In this document: piece after piece, positions 23,286 through 32,392 of the stretch
Layout of the letters: each line of letters begins with the position of its first letter
How positions within the stretch are numbered: position 1 is the first letter of the stretch
Position numbers and translations under genes: made by a program
Notes under the pieces: model-generated
Told to the model about the DNA's origin: nothing
Database searches by the model: none
The model's input: the letters and a program-made list of their open reading frames with translations, nothing else
DNA from: an uncultured bacterium
GTDB taxonomy: Bacteria; Planctomycetota; UBA1135; GCA-002686595
Direction of reading: 5' to 3'
Assembly: GCA_938075305.1 (NCBI GenBank)
Contig: CALJGV010000013.1
Coordinates: 1-64,000, forward strand
Length of the DNA stretch: 64,000 nucleotides

Positions 23286-25688
23286 ATGAAGGTCTTCCCC
23301 CTCGCGCCGCTTTGCACCCTCTTCCTGGCGGCCCTTGCGTCGAACGCCGGTGCCCAGGGCGCCGACCTCTGCGTCTTCGCCCAGCCGATCACGGCCACAG
23401 GGGCCTTCCCCGTGGACACCTCCCTCGCCGCAACCGACGGCCCGGCGAACGGCTGCGGTGAGAACGGTCAGATCCACAACGACGTCTGGTTCCGGTGGAC
23501 GAGCACGGTGAGCGGCACGGTGCAGATGGACACCTGCGCCGCGGCGACCTTCGACACCACCATGGCGGTCTACCCCGACGAGAGCTGCGTGACCGCGGCG
23601 CCGATCGTCTGCAACGACGACCAGTGCGCGCTCCGTTCCCGGATCGCCTTCACGGCGGTGGCAGGGGTGGACTATCGCGTCCGGGTCGGGGGATGGAACG
23701 ACGTGGCGCGCGGGACCGCGACGCTCACCATCAGCGCGGTGACGGGGGTTGCGAACGACACCTGCGCCAGCCCGGCGCCCATCACCGGCTTCGGCGTCTT
23801 CCCGACGGACACCACCCAGGCCATGACCGAGGGCGTGGCGGATGGCTGTGGATCGGGGGGGCAGATCCATCGGGACGTGTGGTACCTGTGGACCGCGACC
23901 GTGGACGGGTCCACCGAGGTCAACTCCTGCCAGGCGAGCTTCGACACGACGATCGCGGTCTACGACGGCGCGGCGTGCCCGACGGCGGCGCCCATCGCCT
24001 GCAACGACGACGCCTGCCACATCCAGACGCGCGTGACCTTCTCTGCCGTCGCGGGCGGCACCTACCTGCTCCGCATGGGGGGCTTCAACGAGTCGGCGGG
24101 CGGGGTCTTCGACGCGACCATCTCCGCGGGGAGCGGGATCAGCTGCTCCTCGCCGCCGGTCGGTCCGGACGTGATCATCGGGGACCTGCCGGCCATCCAG
24201 AGCTACGGCGGCGCGGCGGAGATGAGCGCCTTCGCCCTCGCCACCACGGCCTGCAACGTGGGGGACGCCACCATGCACTGGAACGGCAGCAACCGCTTCC
24301 ACCCGGTCATCGGCCAGAACCTCTACCGCATCGAGGACGGTGCCATTCGCCAGCTCGGGATGTCCTGGCTCAAGCATGGCTTCGCTTCGGCCACGGGGAG
24401 CCTGTGCTGCACCTGCATCAGCCCCGGCTCCAACCAGATCATGGGCATCGGCTGCTCGGACCCCTACGGCGCCACCATCAACGGCGCCCAGAGTGGGCTC
24501 GGGCCGCGCTCGGAGGTGAACCCCTGGACCGGGCTGTTCGCCTACCCCTTCGGGACCCAGGGCCAGACGGGTGACGTGATCTACAAGCGCCTGCAGGTGC
24601 CCACCCAGGACGTGGACCCGGCCCTGCACCCCTCGGCGCGGTACGTCGTCGAGGGGCAGTACGTGACCCCGGACGACGCCCAGGCGGGGAACCAGAACAA
24701 CAACTGCTCCTGGGCGGACGCCCAGCCCACCGGGCCGGTCGCGGGAGGTCTCGGGCTCGCGATCTCGGGGGCCACGAGCGTGGGGGAGCCTGCGATCTTC
24801 GCGTGGCGCGCCGATGACCCGGAGGTGCAGATCACCACCGTCGCGGCCTCGGGGGACGGCGTGATCCACGTGGGGTCGCGCGCCCACGACAACGGGGACG
24901 GGACCTGGCGCTACGAGTACGCCGTGCACAACGAGACCTCCGCGCGCGCCGCGCGGAGCCTGCGCGTGCCGGTGGCCGCGGGGAGCATCATCTCCGGCGA
25001 CGCCTTCCACGACGTCGACTACCACTCGGGCGAGCCCTACGACCGGACCGACTGGGCGTTCACCGTCGCCGCAGGCGCCATGGAGTGGGCGACGCCGGGG
25101 CACGCGGTGAACCCGGACGGCAACGCCCTGCGCTGGGGCACCCTGTACGGCTTCACCGTCACCGCCAGCGCGCCGCCGGTGGCGGGCGCGGTGGACCTGG
25201 GGCTCTTCGTCCCTGGTCTCGAGAATCTGCTCACGGCTGCCGCCATCGTCCCCGGGGTGCCGGTGGTGGGGGAGCGCTACTGCTCGCCCGCGGTGGTGAA
25301 CTCCAGCGGGGTCCCGGCCGTCCTCCGGGCCATCGGGAGCGCCGTGGTCTCAGACGATGACCTGACGCTCGAGGCGAGCTCCATGCCGCTGCACACCTCG
25401 GGCTACATGCTCGCCTCTCGGGACGAGGGGTTCGCGGCCCAGCCCGGAGGGAGCCAGGGCAACCTCTGCCTCGGCGGCACCATCGCGCGCTTCCGCTCCC
25501 AGGTGATGAGCTCGGGCGCCGAGGGTCGGTTCTCGATCCCCGTCGACCTCTCCTCGATCCCGATCACGCCGCCCACCGCGGTCCTCCCCGGGGAGACGTG
25601 GCGGTTCCAGTGCTGGTTCCGGGATCAGCTCTTCATCGGCGTGACCTCCTCGAACTTCACCGACGCCGTGCGGGTCACCTTCGAATAG
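23286..25688 (+). CDS. Large secreted protein with two PPC-like repeats and the recurrent C-terminal module
   Basis: 800 residues from ATG 23286, with a signal peptide (MKVFPLAPLCTLFLAALASNAGAQG). Two ~130-residue repeats follow, each with a DxCA...FPVDT start, GQIHNDVWFRWT, FDTTMAVY, ACNDDxC and YRVRVGG. This is the bacterial pre-peptidase C-terminal (PPC)-like style, with paired cysteines. Residues ~300-650 form an unassigned region with several cysteines (LCCTCISPGSN, NNNCSW), including GPDVIIGDLPAIQSYG. The last ~136 residues (from 25278) are the YCSPAVVNSSG...PGETWRFQCWFRD module. It lies between two terpene-cyclase-like genes, with 107 and 65 bp gaps. Whether it belongs to the same function is unclear; it may be an independent surface protein. 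Confidence 0.72.
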   Translation: MKVFPLAPLCTLFLAALASNAGAQGADLCVFAQPITATGAFPVDTSLAATDGPANGCGENGQIHNDVWFRWTSTVSGTVQMDTCAAATFDTTMAVYPDESCVTAAPIVCNDDQCALRSRIAFTAVAGVDYRVRVGGWNDVARGTATLTISAVTGVANDTCASPAPITGFGVFPTDTTQAMTEGVADGCGSGGQIHRDVWYLWTATVDGSTEVNSCQASFDTTIAVYDGAACPTAAPIACNDDACHIQTRVTFSAVAGGTYLLRMGGFNESAGGVFDATISAGSGISCSSPPVGPDVIIGDLPAIQSYGGAAEMSAFALATTACNVGDATMHWNGSNRFHPVIGQNLYRIEDGAIRQLGMSWLKHGFASATGSLCCTCISPGSNQIMGIGCSDPYGATINGAQSGLGPRSEVNPWTGLFAYPFGTQGQTGDVIYKRLQVPTQDVDPALHPSARYVVEGQYVTPDDAQAGNQNNNCSWADAQPTGPVAGGLGLAISGATSVGEPAIFAWRADDPEVQITTVAASGDGVIHVGSRAHDNGDGTWRYEYAVHNETSARAARSLRVPVAAGSIISGDAFHDVDYHSGEPYDRTDWAFTVAAGAMEWATPGHAVNPDGNALRWGTLYGFTVTASAPPVAGAVDLGLFVPGLENLLTAAAIVPGVPVVGERYCSPAVVNSSGVPAVLRAIGSAVVSDDDLTLEASSMPLHTSGYMLASRDEGFAAQPGGSQGNLCLGGTIARFRSQVMSSGAEGRFSIPVDLSSIPITPPTAVLPGETWRFQCWFRDQLFIGVTSSNFTDAVRVTFE

Positions 25689-25740
25689 GGGGCGTCCGGT
25701 CGAGGGGGGCGCGGCGCGCCGTCGAGCCCGCCGCCGCCCG

Positions 25741-25746
25741 TATACT
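25741..25746 (+). promoter_or_regulatory. Possible -10 element (TATACT) of the squalene-cyclase-like gene
   Basis: A near-consensus TATACT ends 7 bp before the ATG at 25754 in an otherwise GC-rich 65-bp gap. It predicts an essentially leaderless transcript. It is the best match of its kind in the window. Confidence 0.45.
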
Positions 25747-25753
25747 CGTCCCC

Positions 25754-27640
25754 ATGGGGGCACACCTCGACCCGGACGGCCTCGGCCTCCTCGACGACGC
25801 GCTCGGCCGGGCGCGGGCGTCTCTCCTGGATCGCCGGGGGAGTGAGGGCCACTGGCGGGGGGAGCTCTCCTCCAGCGCGCTCTCCACCTCCACGGCGGTG
25901 GCGGCCCTGGCGGGCGCGGCTGGCGCCCTCCCCGGCGGGTCTCCCGAGCGCGCCGAGCTCGAGGGGCTGGCCGGGCGCGGGCGGACCTGGCTCGCCGCGA
26001 ACCCGTCCCCGGACGGCGGCTTTGGGGACACCACGGACTCCCCGAGCAACCTCTCCACCACGGCGCTGGCGTGGATGGCGCTGGGGCCGGGCCTCGGGCT
26101 GTCCGCCGACGAGGCCGTGGAGCGGGCGTGGACCCGCGCGGACGGCTGGCTCAGGGAGGCCCTGGGCGGGGCGCGCCCGGACTCCACCCGCCTCGCGGCT
26201 GCGCTGGAGGAGATCTACGGCGAGGACCGCACCTTCGCTGTGCCGATCCTGGCGGCCTGCACCATCGGTGGCGCCTTCGCGGAGGACCCCGACCCCTGGC
26301 GGGTGGTGCGCCCGCTGCCCTTCGAGGTCGCGGCGCTGCCCCAGGGGCTCTTCCGGTTCCTGGGCCTCCCGGTCGTGAGCTACGCGCTGCCTGCGCTGAT
26401 CGCCATCGGCCAGGCCATCGCCCACCACCGGCCGAGCGGGAACCCCGTCGCTCGCCTCCTGCGCCGGGCCCTGGCGCCGCGCACGCTCCGCGTGCTCGCG
26501 GGGATCCAGCCCGAGAACGGCGGCTTCCTCGAGGCGACGCCGCTCACGAGCTTCGTCACCCTCTCTCTGGTTGCGATCGGCGAGGTCCAGCATCAGGTGG
26601 TCGCCCGGGGCCTCTCGTTCCTGCGCGCGTCGGTGCGCGCGGACGGGTCGTGGCCCATCGACACCGACCTCGCCACCTGGGGGACGAGCCTCTCGGTGGG
26701 GGCGCTGGGTGCGGACTTCGAGGGCGCCGAGCAGATCAAGGGGTGGCTCCTCGACCAGCAGCACACCGAGCGGCACCCGTTCACCGGCGCGGCCCCGGGG
26801 GGCTGGGCGTGGACCGACCTCCCCGGCGGCGTACCGGACGCGGACGACACGCCGGGAGCCCTGATCGCCCTCCGACTCCTTGAGGGGGACAGGCCCTCGC
26901 CCGAGACGCGCGCGGCGGCGGCTGCCGGGCTCCGCTGGTTGGTCGACCTGCAGAACCGTGACGGCGGGATCCCGACCTTCTGCAGGGGGTGGGGCCGGCT
27001 CCCCTTCGACCAGAGCTGCGCGGACCTCACCGCCCACGCGCTGCGGGCGTTCGACGTGTGGGAGGGTGCGCTCGATGGTGCAGCGGCCGGGGACCTCGGC
27101 CGCCGGATGGAGCGGGCGCGGGCCGAGGCCGTCGGGTTCCTCGTCCGGCGGCAGTCTTCCGACGGCTCGTGGACCCCGCTCTGGTTCGGCAATCAGGAGC
27201 ACCCGGAGAAGCTGAACCCCCTCTACGGCACCAGCCGCGTGCTGCGCGCGGCCGGGGTTCGGGTCTCTGGAGGATCCGCCGGGGGCTGGCGGACGGCCCT
27301 CGAGCGGGGGGCCGCGTGGCTGCGGTCCGCCCAGGGCGCCGACGGCGGCTTCGGCGGCGCACCGGGGCTCACCCCGACCGTCGAGGAGACCGGCCTCGCA
27401 CTCGAGGCCCTGGTGGATCTGGTGGAGGCTGGCCTCGGGGAGGAGGGTGACCTCGACCGGGTCCGCCGCGCCGCCCGCTGGCTCACCGAGCGGACCGACG
27501 GCGGCCGGACGTTCCCGCGCTCACCCATCGGGCTCTACTTCGCCCAGCTCTGGTACCACGAGGAGCTCTACCCGGTGGTCTTCACCGTCTCGGCGCTGGG
27601 CGCCGCCCGCCGGCTCCTGGAGCGACCCTCCCGGGGGTGA
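25754..27640 (+). CDS. Squalene-hopene-cyclase-like class II terpene cyclase
   Basis: 628 residues from ATG 25754, the usual length of bacterial squalene-hopene cyclase (~630). The protonating motif D362-A-D364-D365-T is intact and at the expected position (DVDD at ~374-377 in Alicyclobacillus). QW-type repeats are visible: WLAANPSPDGGFGD, VLAGIQPENGGFLE, WLVDLQNRDGGIP, FLVRRQSSDGSWTP and WLRSAQGADGGFGG. The closing GLYFAQLWYHEELYPVVFTV replaces the family's YxHYFP-type end. It should be a monotopic membrane enzyme that cyclises a polyene by protonation. The substrate is unknown: no squalene synthase or hpn gene is near, while a polyprenyl synthase is, so a longer or different isoprenoid is possible. 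It is the last gene of the locus and converges on a DoxX-like gene. Confidence 0.88.
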   Translation: MGAHLDPDGLGLLDDALGRARASLLDRRGSEGHWRGELSSSALSTSTAVAALAGAAGALPGGSPERAELEGLAGRGRTWLAANPSPDGGFGDTTDSPSNLSTTALAWMALGPGLGLSADEAVERAWTRADGWLREALGGARPDSTRLAAALEEIYGEDRTFAVPILAACTIGGAFAEDPDPWRVVRPLPFEVAALPQGLFRFLGLPVVSYALPALIAIGQAIAHHRPSGNPVARLLRRALAPRTLRVLAGIQPENGGFLEATPLTSFVTLSLVAIGEVQHQVVARGLSFLRASVRADGSWPIDTDLATWGTSLSVGALGADFEGAEQIKGWLLDQQHTERHPFTGAAPGGWAWTDLPGGVPDADDTPGALIALRLLEGDRPSPETRAAAAAGLRWLVDLQNRDGGIPTFCRGWGRLPFDQSCADLTAHALRAFDVWEGALDGAAAGDLGRRMERARAEAVGFLVRRQSSDGSWTPLWFGNQEHPEKLNPLYGTSRVLRAAGVRVSGGSAGGWRTALERGAAWLRSAQGADGGFGGAPGLTPTVEETGLALEALVDLVEAGLGEEGDLDRVRRAARWLTERTDGGRTFPRSPIGLYFAQLWYHEELYPVVFTVSALGAARRLLERPSRG

Positions 27641-27694
27641 CGGCGCCGCGGGTGCCTCGCCGGCCTCCCCCCGGCCCCGGGCGCCTCGGACGGC

Positions 27695-28093
27695 TCAGGC
27701 CGGGAACAGGCGCCCGATCACGGGGAGCTCGCGGCGATGGAGCCACGCCGTGACGGTGCCCGCGGCGAGCGTGACCAGCGCGAGGGTGAAGAGCGTCCCC
27801 CCGTCGCCCTCGACCTCCACCCCGAGGATGGTCAGGTGGCTGAGCACGGCGCCCGCCATGATCCCCACCGTCATGGCGCCGCCGACGCCTGCGGTGCGGG
27901 GGAGGAGCAGCAAGGCCACCGCCACGGTTTCGGACGCACCCGCGAAGAGCCGACCCGCGGGCTCCACGCCGAGGGTCTCGAAGATGTAGACGCTCTCGGG
28001 GGCGGCGGTGAACTTGAAGTACAGGGTCTGGGCCATGATGGCGGCCGCCGTGAGGCGGGCCATCCAGTCGAGGGCGCGTAGGGGTTGGGTCAT
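27695..28093 (-). CDS. DoxX-like four-helix membrane protein
   Basis: 132 residues with four predicted membrane helices (~12-27, 47-64, 70-87, 101-117) and an N-terminal LDWMARLTAAAIMAQTLYFKF resembling the DoxX family. DoxX-like proteins are linked to quinol oxidation or redox stress in some bacteria, but most are uncharacterised. It is convergent with the cyclase gene and stands alone. Confidence 0.72.
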   Translation of the reverse strand: MTQPLRALDWMARLTAAAIMAQTLYFKFTAAPESVYIFETLGVEPAGRLFAGASETVAVALLLLPRTAGVGGAMTVGIMAGAVLSHLTILGVEVEGDGGTLFTLALVTLAAGTVTAWLHRRELPVIGRLFPA

Positions 28094-28320
28094 GGCAGGC
28101 GGCGGGTTGGGGAAGGGAGCGGAGGCGGATGTCCGGCCTCCGCGCGGGCCAGGCTAGCCGCTCACCCCAGCGCAGGGGCCGCGCCCTTCAGGGTCAACCG
28201 TCGGCGCGATATCTGGCGCGTCGGTGCCAGCGGAGAGCCGATGGTCGACCCTATGCGAGGTCGCGCATCCTCAGGACTGGGACCCCGGTATAACCTTCGG
28301 GTACCCCGTGACCCTCCGTG

Positions 28321-29769
28321 ATGCCTGCCCCTGCCACCGATTCCACCCGGGCCTTCCCCCTCTGCCAGGGCTGCGGGGCCGCGCCGACCTCCAGGGAGGA
28401 GGAGGCGTGCCGGTTCTGTGGGACGGTGCTCTCCTGGGCGGATTTCGACTTCCTCTCAAGAAAGCGAGTCGTCCTCAGGTATGCGAGCGACGAGGTGGTG
28501 GACGCTGCGCTCTGGAAGGTGGAGACGTCACCGGAGTTCCTCGAGGCCACGGCGAGGGACCTCCCTGAAGGAGACGATGGTCCGATCCTTGAGCCCCTGG
28601 CCGTGGTCATCGCCGTGCTCTGTGCCCTGGGCGTGACCTGGCTGTACGGACGCAATGAGTTCCTCGGCTTCGCCGCCGGCCTCGGCTCATTGTATGTCGT
28701 CGAGGGCGCCAACGAGCGCTTACGAGGGCGGGGCAGAGGGGGACGGGGGAAGCGCCAGTGGGCCGCCGCCATCTGCGTTCTGGAGCTGGGACCCCCGGAG
28801 ACCCTCCGGGGGCTGAGGCCGCGTCGCGTTCGAAGAGTCACCGCACGGCTGACCCGCCACCGCACACGGACGTTCAAGGTGGGGGTGAGCGAGGACCTCC
28901 ACGCTGGCGACGTGGGCCTGGCCCATACGCTCGGTCACGAGATCGTCAGCTTCGACCGCCGGATGCACCTGTCGGAGGACGTGAGTGCCCTGGCTACCGG
29001 ACCAGAGCAAGGCGGAGACCCAAGCCCGATGGCCACGGCCAGGGACGCGGGGAGCGCCTCCGTTCTCGACGCCGAGGCTCCGGCGCATGGGTTCTCACCC
29101 GCAGCTTCCTCCTCCCGCGACTTCCCGCTCTGCGGTGACTGCGGTTCTGCTCCGTCCTCCAGGGGCGAGGAGGCCTGCCGGTTCTGCGGAGCCGAGCTCT
29201 CCTGGAAGGAGTTCGACCGCCGATCCCAGCGGCAATTTGATGTCCATGAGAACCGTGACCGCCTCATCGACCTGGCGCTCTCTCGGGCGGAGTCATCCCT
29301 GGAGCGGCAGAGGGCCAACCGTCCGCCTCGACCGCCCTCCGGGGGGGAAGTACCGGGGCTCAAGAGGATGGTCATCTTGACGCTGGTCTCGTTCGGCGGC
29401 GTGGCCAGTGTCCTGCATTACCTCCTTCCGAGCCCCAATCCGCGGCTTGTGTTCGGCGCCGGGCTCCTGCTCCTGGTCCTCCTGATCTTCCAGGTTCATG
29501 GGCGCACCGGGTCCATACGACGGGTTCGCAAGCAGGACATTTCATGCGAGGCCATCGCCGTGCTGGAGGTGGGCCCGCTGGAGACCTTCCGCGTGGGGAG
29601 GAAGCGGCGCCATGCCAGGACGATCAAGGCCCGGCTGCCGGGGGGACGGACGGGAGAGTTCACCGCCGGAGCACGCGAGGACCTCGAGCCGGGCGACGTC
29701 GGCCTGGCCTATGTCCTGGGCGAGCGGATACGGCGCTTCGACCTCACCAAGCACATCCCAAAGGAGTAG
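28321..29769 (+). CDS. Internally duplicated zinc-ribbon membrane protein
   Basis: 482 residues from ATG 28321 (GTG 28318 also possible). The protein is two copies of one module. Each has a zinc ribbon (CQGCGAAPTSREEEACRFCG and CGDCGSAPSSRGEEACRFCG, both CxxC-x11-CxxC, near residues 15 and 270). The ribbon is followed by a helical stretch, two membrane helices, and a small beta domain with VLELGPPETLRGLR / VLEVGPLETFRVGR and EDLHAGDVGLAHTLG / EDLEPGDVGLAYVLG. The two copies are clearly diverged, so this is an old tandem duplication. The function is unknown. The beta domain could be a ligand- or protein-binding domain at the membrane surface. Both flanking genes run convergent or stand apart, so it is probably transcribed alone. 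Confidence 0.75.
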   Translation: MPAPATDSTRAFPLCQGCGAAPTSREEEACRFCGTVLSWADFDFLSRKRVVLRYASDEVVDAALWKVETSPEFLEATARDLPEGDDGPILEPLAVVIAVLCALGVTWLYGRNEFLGFAAGLGSLYVVEGANERLRGRGRGGRGKRQWAAAICVLELGPPETLRGLRPRRVRRVTARLTRHRTRTFKVGVSEDLHAGDVGLAHTLGHEIVSFDRRMHLSEDVSALATGPEQGGDPSPMATARDAGSASVLDAEAPAHGFSPAASSSRDFPLCGDCGSAPSSRGEEACRFCGAELSWKEFDRRSQRQFDVHENRDRLIDLALSRAESSLERQRANRPPRPPSGGEVPGLKRMVILTLVSFGGVASVLHYLLPSPNPRLVFGAGLLLLVLLIFQVHGRTGSIRRVRKQDISCEAIAVLEVGPLETFRVGRKRRHARTIKARLPGGRTGEFTAGAREDLEPGDVGLAYVLGERIRRFDLTKHIPKE

Positions 29770-29818
29770 CTCCTCCGCCAGGGGACAGGTCGGAGCGGTC
29801 TTCGGATTCCGTCTGCGG

Positions 29819-31093
29819 CTAGCGGGGCGCGGCGATGCAGTAGAGGTGCTCGTGGGTGCGGAGATAGATTTCCCCATCGACCACGGCGAGGGTCGAGTTG
29901 GTGCGCTCGTCGATCTCGTTCTCGGCGAGGATCTCGAGCCCCTCCTTGTCAGCCTTGAAGACCACGGTGGTGCCGGACTGGGCCAGCAGGTACATGCGGT
30001 CCCCGGCGCTCACGATGGAGCCCCAGGTGCCGCCCCGCGCCACGCGCTCCTTCCAGTCCGGGAGCCCGGTCGCGGGGTCGATGCACCAGAGGATGCCGCG
30101 CATGTCGGGGATGAAGATGCGGCCGTTCATGTAGGCGCCTGAGGCGCAGTTGCTCATCTGGGCGGCGTGGCGCCAGAGCTGGCGCGACCCGGCCTCGGGG
30201 CCCGTGGCGCCGAGCTTCACGCCGAGGGTTGGGCCCTCCCAGCCGCCCACGAAGACGCAGGTGTCGCCGGCGACCACGGGGGAGGAGTAGGTGAGGTTCC
30301 CGCGGGTACCGCGGATGCCGTCGCAGGTCCAGGCGATGGAGCCACTCTCGAGGTCGTAGGCCACCACGCGCGTGGGCTGGCCGCAGACCAGCAGCGGGCG
30401 GTCCCCGTCCTCGGTGATGATCGGGGTGCACCAGGAGCCCGCGATGCGGCGGCTCTCCAGCTCCTCGGGCGTGCGAACGTCGGGCTCGTCCGTCTCCCAG
30501 AGGGTCTCGCCTGACTTCAGGTCGAGGGCCGTCATGAACGTCCGAGCGCCGGGGCCGGTGTTGAGGTAGACGACGCCCTCGCGGATGATGGGGGAGGTGC
30601 CGTAGCCCCAGATGTGCCGAAACTCGCCCAGGTCGCGGGACCAGATGGACTCGCCCTCGAGGTCGTAGCAGTGCAGGCCCGCCGTGGCGTGCCACACCAC
30701 CACCCGGTCGCCGCTCACCGCCGGGGTGGTGCCGCAATAGGGGTTGGTCTCGTGGGTCGGCATCTCCTCGTCGATCTGGACCGTGCGCGCCCAGAGGCGC
30801 TTGCCGTCCGCGCGGGCGTAGCACTCCAGGGTGCGGCCCTTGCCCTCGGCGTCCTCGGGCGTGGTGAGGAAGATCCGGTCCCCCTGGACCACCGGGCTCC
30901 CGTTGGCGGGCATGCCCAGGGCGACCTTCCACTTCACGTTCTCCTCGGCGCTCCACTTCAGCGGCGTGTTGGAGGAGGTGATCACCCCGTCGCCGGTGGG
31001 CCCGCGCCAGGTCGGCCAGTCGGAGGCCGCCGCGGGGGCAGCGAGGAGGGCGAGGAGAGAGAGCGACGTGCAGGCGCGGTGGGTGAGCTTCAT
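29819..31093 (-). CDS. Exported PQQ-type beta-propeller protein
   Basis: 424 residues with a signal peptide (MKLTHRACTSLSLLALLAAPAAAS). The mature start DWPTWRGPTGDGV is typical of planctomycetal PQQ-like propellers. Repeats follow, such as SPVVQGDRIFLTT, CYDLEGESIWSRDLG, ALDLKSGETLWETDE and AYDLESGSIAWTCDG. The repeat fold is shared by quinoprotein dehydrogenases and BamB-type scaffolds. I see no dehydrogenase Ca/PQQ site, so binding or a structural role is as likely as catalysis. It is one of five such proteins in the window. It is divergent from the cysteine desulfurase gene with 120 bp between. Confidence 0.85.
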   Translation of the reverse strand: MKLTHRACTSLSLLALLAAPAAASDWPTWRGPTGDGVITSSNTPLKWSAEENVKWKVALGMPANGSPVVQGDRIFLTTPEDAEGKGRTLECYARADGKRLWARTVQIDEEMPTHETNPYCGTTPAVSGDRVVVWHATAGLHCYDLEGESIWSRDLGEFRHIWGYGTSPIIREGVVYLNTGPGARTFMTALDLKSGETLWETDEPDVRTPEELESRRIAGSWCTPIITEDGDRPLLVCGQPTRVVAYDLESGSIAWTCDGIRGTRGNLTYSSPVVAGDTCVFVGGWEGPTLGVKLGATGPEAGSRQLWRHAAQMSNCASGAYMNGRIFIPDMRGILWCIDPATGLPDWKERVARGGTWGSIVSAGDRMYLLAQSGTTVVFKADKEGLEILAENEIDERTNSTLAVVDGEIYLRTHEHLYCIAAPR

Positions 31094-31195
31094 GATCGTT
31101 CAGAGGATAGCCCGGCGCGAGCAGGTTGGCGCCCCGCCCACCGGTCAGCGCGGGGTGGAACGGGGGGACTCCCAGCAAAGGAGGCAGGGAGGACC

Positions 31196-31201
31196 TATCC
31201 T
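31196..31201 (+). promoter_or_regulatory. Possible -10 element (TATCCT) of the cysteine desulfurase gene
   Basis: A TAnnnT hexamer ending 12 bp before the ATG at 31214. It would give a leader of only a few bases. No clear -35 is seen. Confidence 0.28.
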
Positions 31202-31213
31202 GCGGCCCCATCC

Positions 31214-32392
31214 ATGGGAGCTCCCTTGCAGGAAGAACGACGCGACACCATCTACCTCGACCACGCCGCGACCACCCCGCTGGACCCGCGCGTGTTGGAG
31301 GCCATGCTCCCCTTCCTGCAGGGCACCTTCGGGAACGCGTCGAGTCCCCACGCCGCGGGCCGCGAGGCCTCCGGCGCGGTGGAGGAGGCCCGTGGCCGCG
31401 TGGCCCTGGCCCTCGGGGCCGATCCCCGGGAGGTGGTCTTCACGAGCGGCGCCACCGAGTCCAACAACCTGGCCCTGCGCGGGGTGGCCAGGGCCCAGGC
31501 CCACGCCCGGCGGCCGCGGCGAGTGGTCACCTGCGTGACCGAGCACCACGCGGTCCTCGACCCCCTCGAGGGGCTGGAGGCCGAGGGCTTCGAGGTGGTT
31601 CGGCTGGGCGTGGACCGCGCGGGGCACCTGGACCTGGACCGGCTCGAGGAGGAGCTCGCGCGCGGCGTGCTGCTGGTCTCCATCATGAGCGCGAACAACG
31701 AGACCGGTGGCCGGCATCCCATCGCCGAGATCGGCGCGCGCTGTCGGGAACACGGGGCGCTCTTCCATACGGACGCGACCCAGACCTTCGGCAAGGAGCC
31801 CCTGGACGTGGACGAGGCCTCGGTGGACCTCCTGAGCCTCTCGGCCCACAAGCTCTACGGGCCCAAGGGGGTGGGGGCGCTCTACCTTCGCCGGAAGCGT
31901 CCCAGGGTCAGGGTCGCCGCGCAGCTCGAGGGCGGCGGCCACGAGGGCGGACGGCGCTCGGGGACGTTGAACGTGCCGGGCATCGTGGGGCTCGGGGCGG
32001 CGACCCGCCTGGCGGAGGCCGAGCGCAGCGCAGAGGCAGCCCGCGTGCGGGCGCTGCGCGATCGGTTCGAGGAGGCCCTCCGCGCGGGCGTCCCCGGACT
32101 CGAGGTCATCGGTGACCCCGTCGATCGCCTGGCCGGGCACTCGAACCTGGCGTTCCCGGGCATCGACGGGGACGACCTCCTCAAGGCACTGCCGGACGTC
32201 TGCGCCTCGACGGCGGCGGCCTGTACCAGCGCGAGCCTGGAGCGCAGCCATGTGCTGCGGGCGCTCCGGCACGAGCCCGACGCCGTCGTGGGGAGCGTGC
32301 GCTTCTCCCTGGGTCGGACCACGACCGAGGACGAGGTGGAGAGGGCAGTCCGGCGAATCCTTGAGGGGCTCGCTCGGCTGCGGGGAGAGTGA
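31214..32392 (+). CDS. Cysteine desulfurase (NifS/IscS class)
   Basis: 392 residues. It removes sulfur from cysteine through a PLP enzyme and a persulfide, for Fe-S cluster or thio-cofactor synthesis. The start IYLDHAATTPLDPRV and the cofactor region TSGATESNN are standard. The PLP lysine is K213 in SAHKLYGPKG. The persulfide cysteine is C337 in AACTSASLERSHVL, the short-loop class I arrangement. I chose ATG 31214 because the family N-terminus begins ~13 residues in; the open frame extends far upstream without family sequence. No iscU or sufBCD gene is adjacent, so it may serve Fe-S proteins elsewhere, including the nearby locus. Confidence 0.93.
   Translation: MGAPLQEERRDTIYLDHAATTPLDPRVLEAMLPFLQGTFGNASSPHAAGREASGAVEEARGRVALALGADPREVVFTSGATESNNLALRGVARAQAHARRPRRVVTCVTEHHAVLDPLEGLEAEGFEVVRLGVDRAGHLDLDRLEEELARGVLLVSIMSANNETGGRHPIAEIGARCREHGALFHTDATQTFGKEPLDVDEASVDLLSLSAHKLYGPKGVGALYLRRKRPRVRVAAQLEGGGHEGGRRSGTLNVPGIVGLGAATRLAEAERSAEAARVRALRDRFEEALRAGVPGLEVIGDPVDRLAGHSNLAFPGIDGDDLLKALPDVCASTAAACTSASLERSHVLRALRHEPDAVVGSVRFSLGRTTTEDEVERAVRRILEGLARLRGE

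Noticed and set aside
15000-27640. Interpretation as a ladderane or standard carotenoid/hopanoid cluster
   Set aside because: No phytoene or squalene synthase, desaturase set or fatty-acid synthase-type genes are seen.
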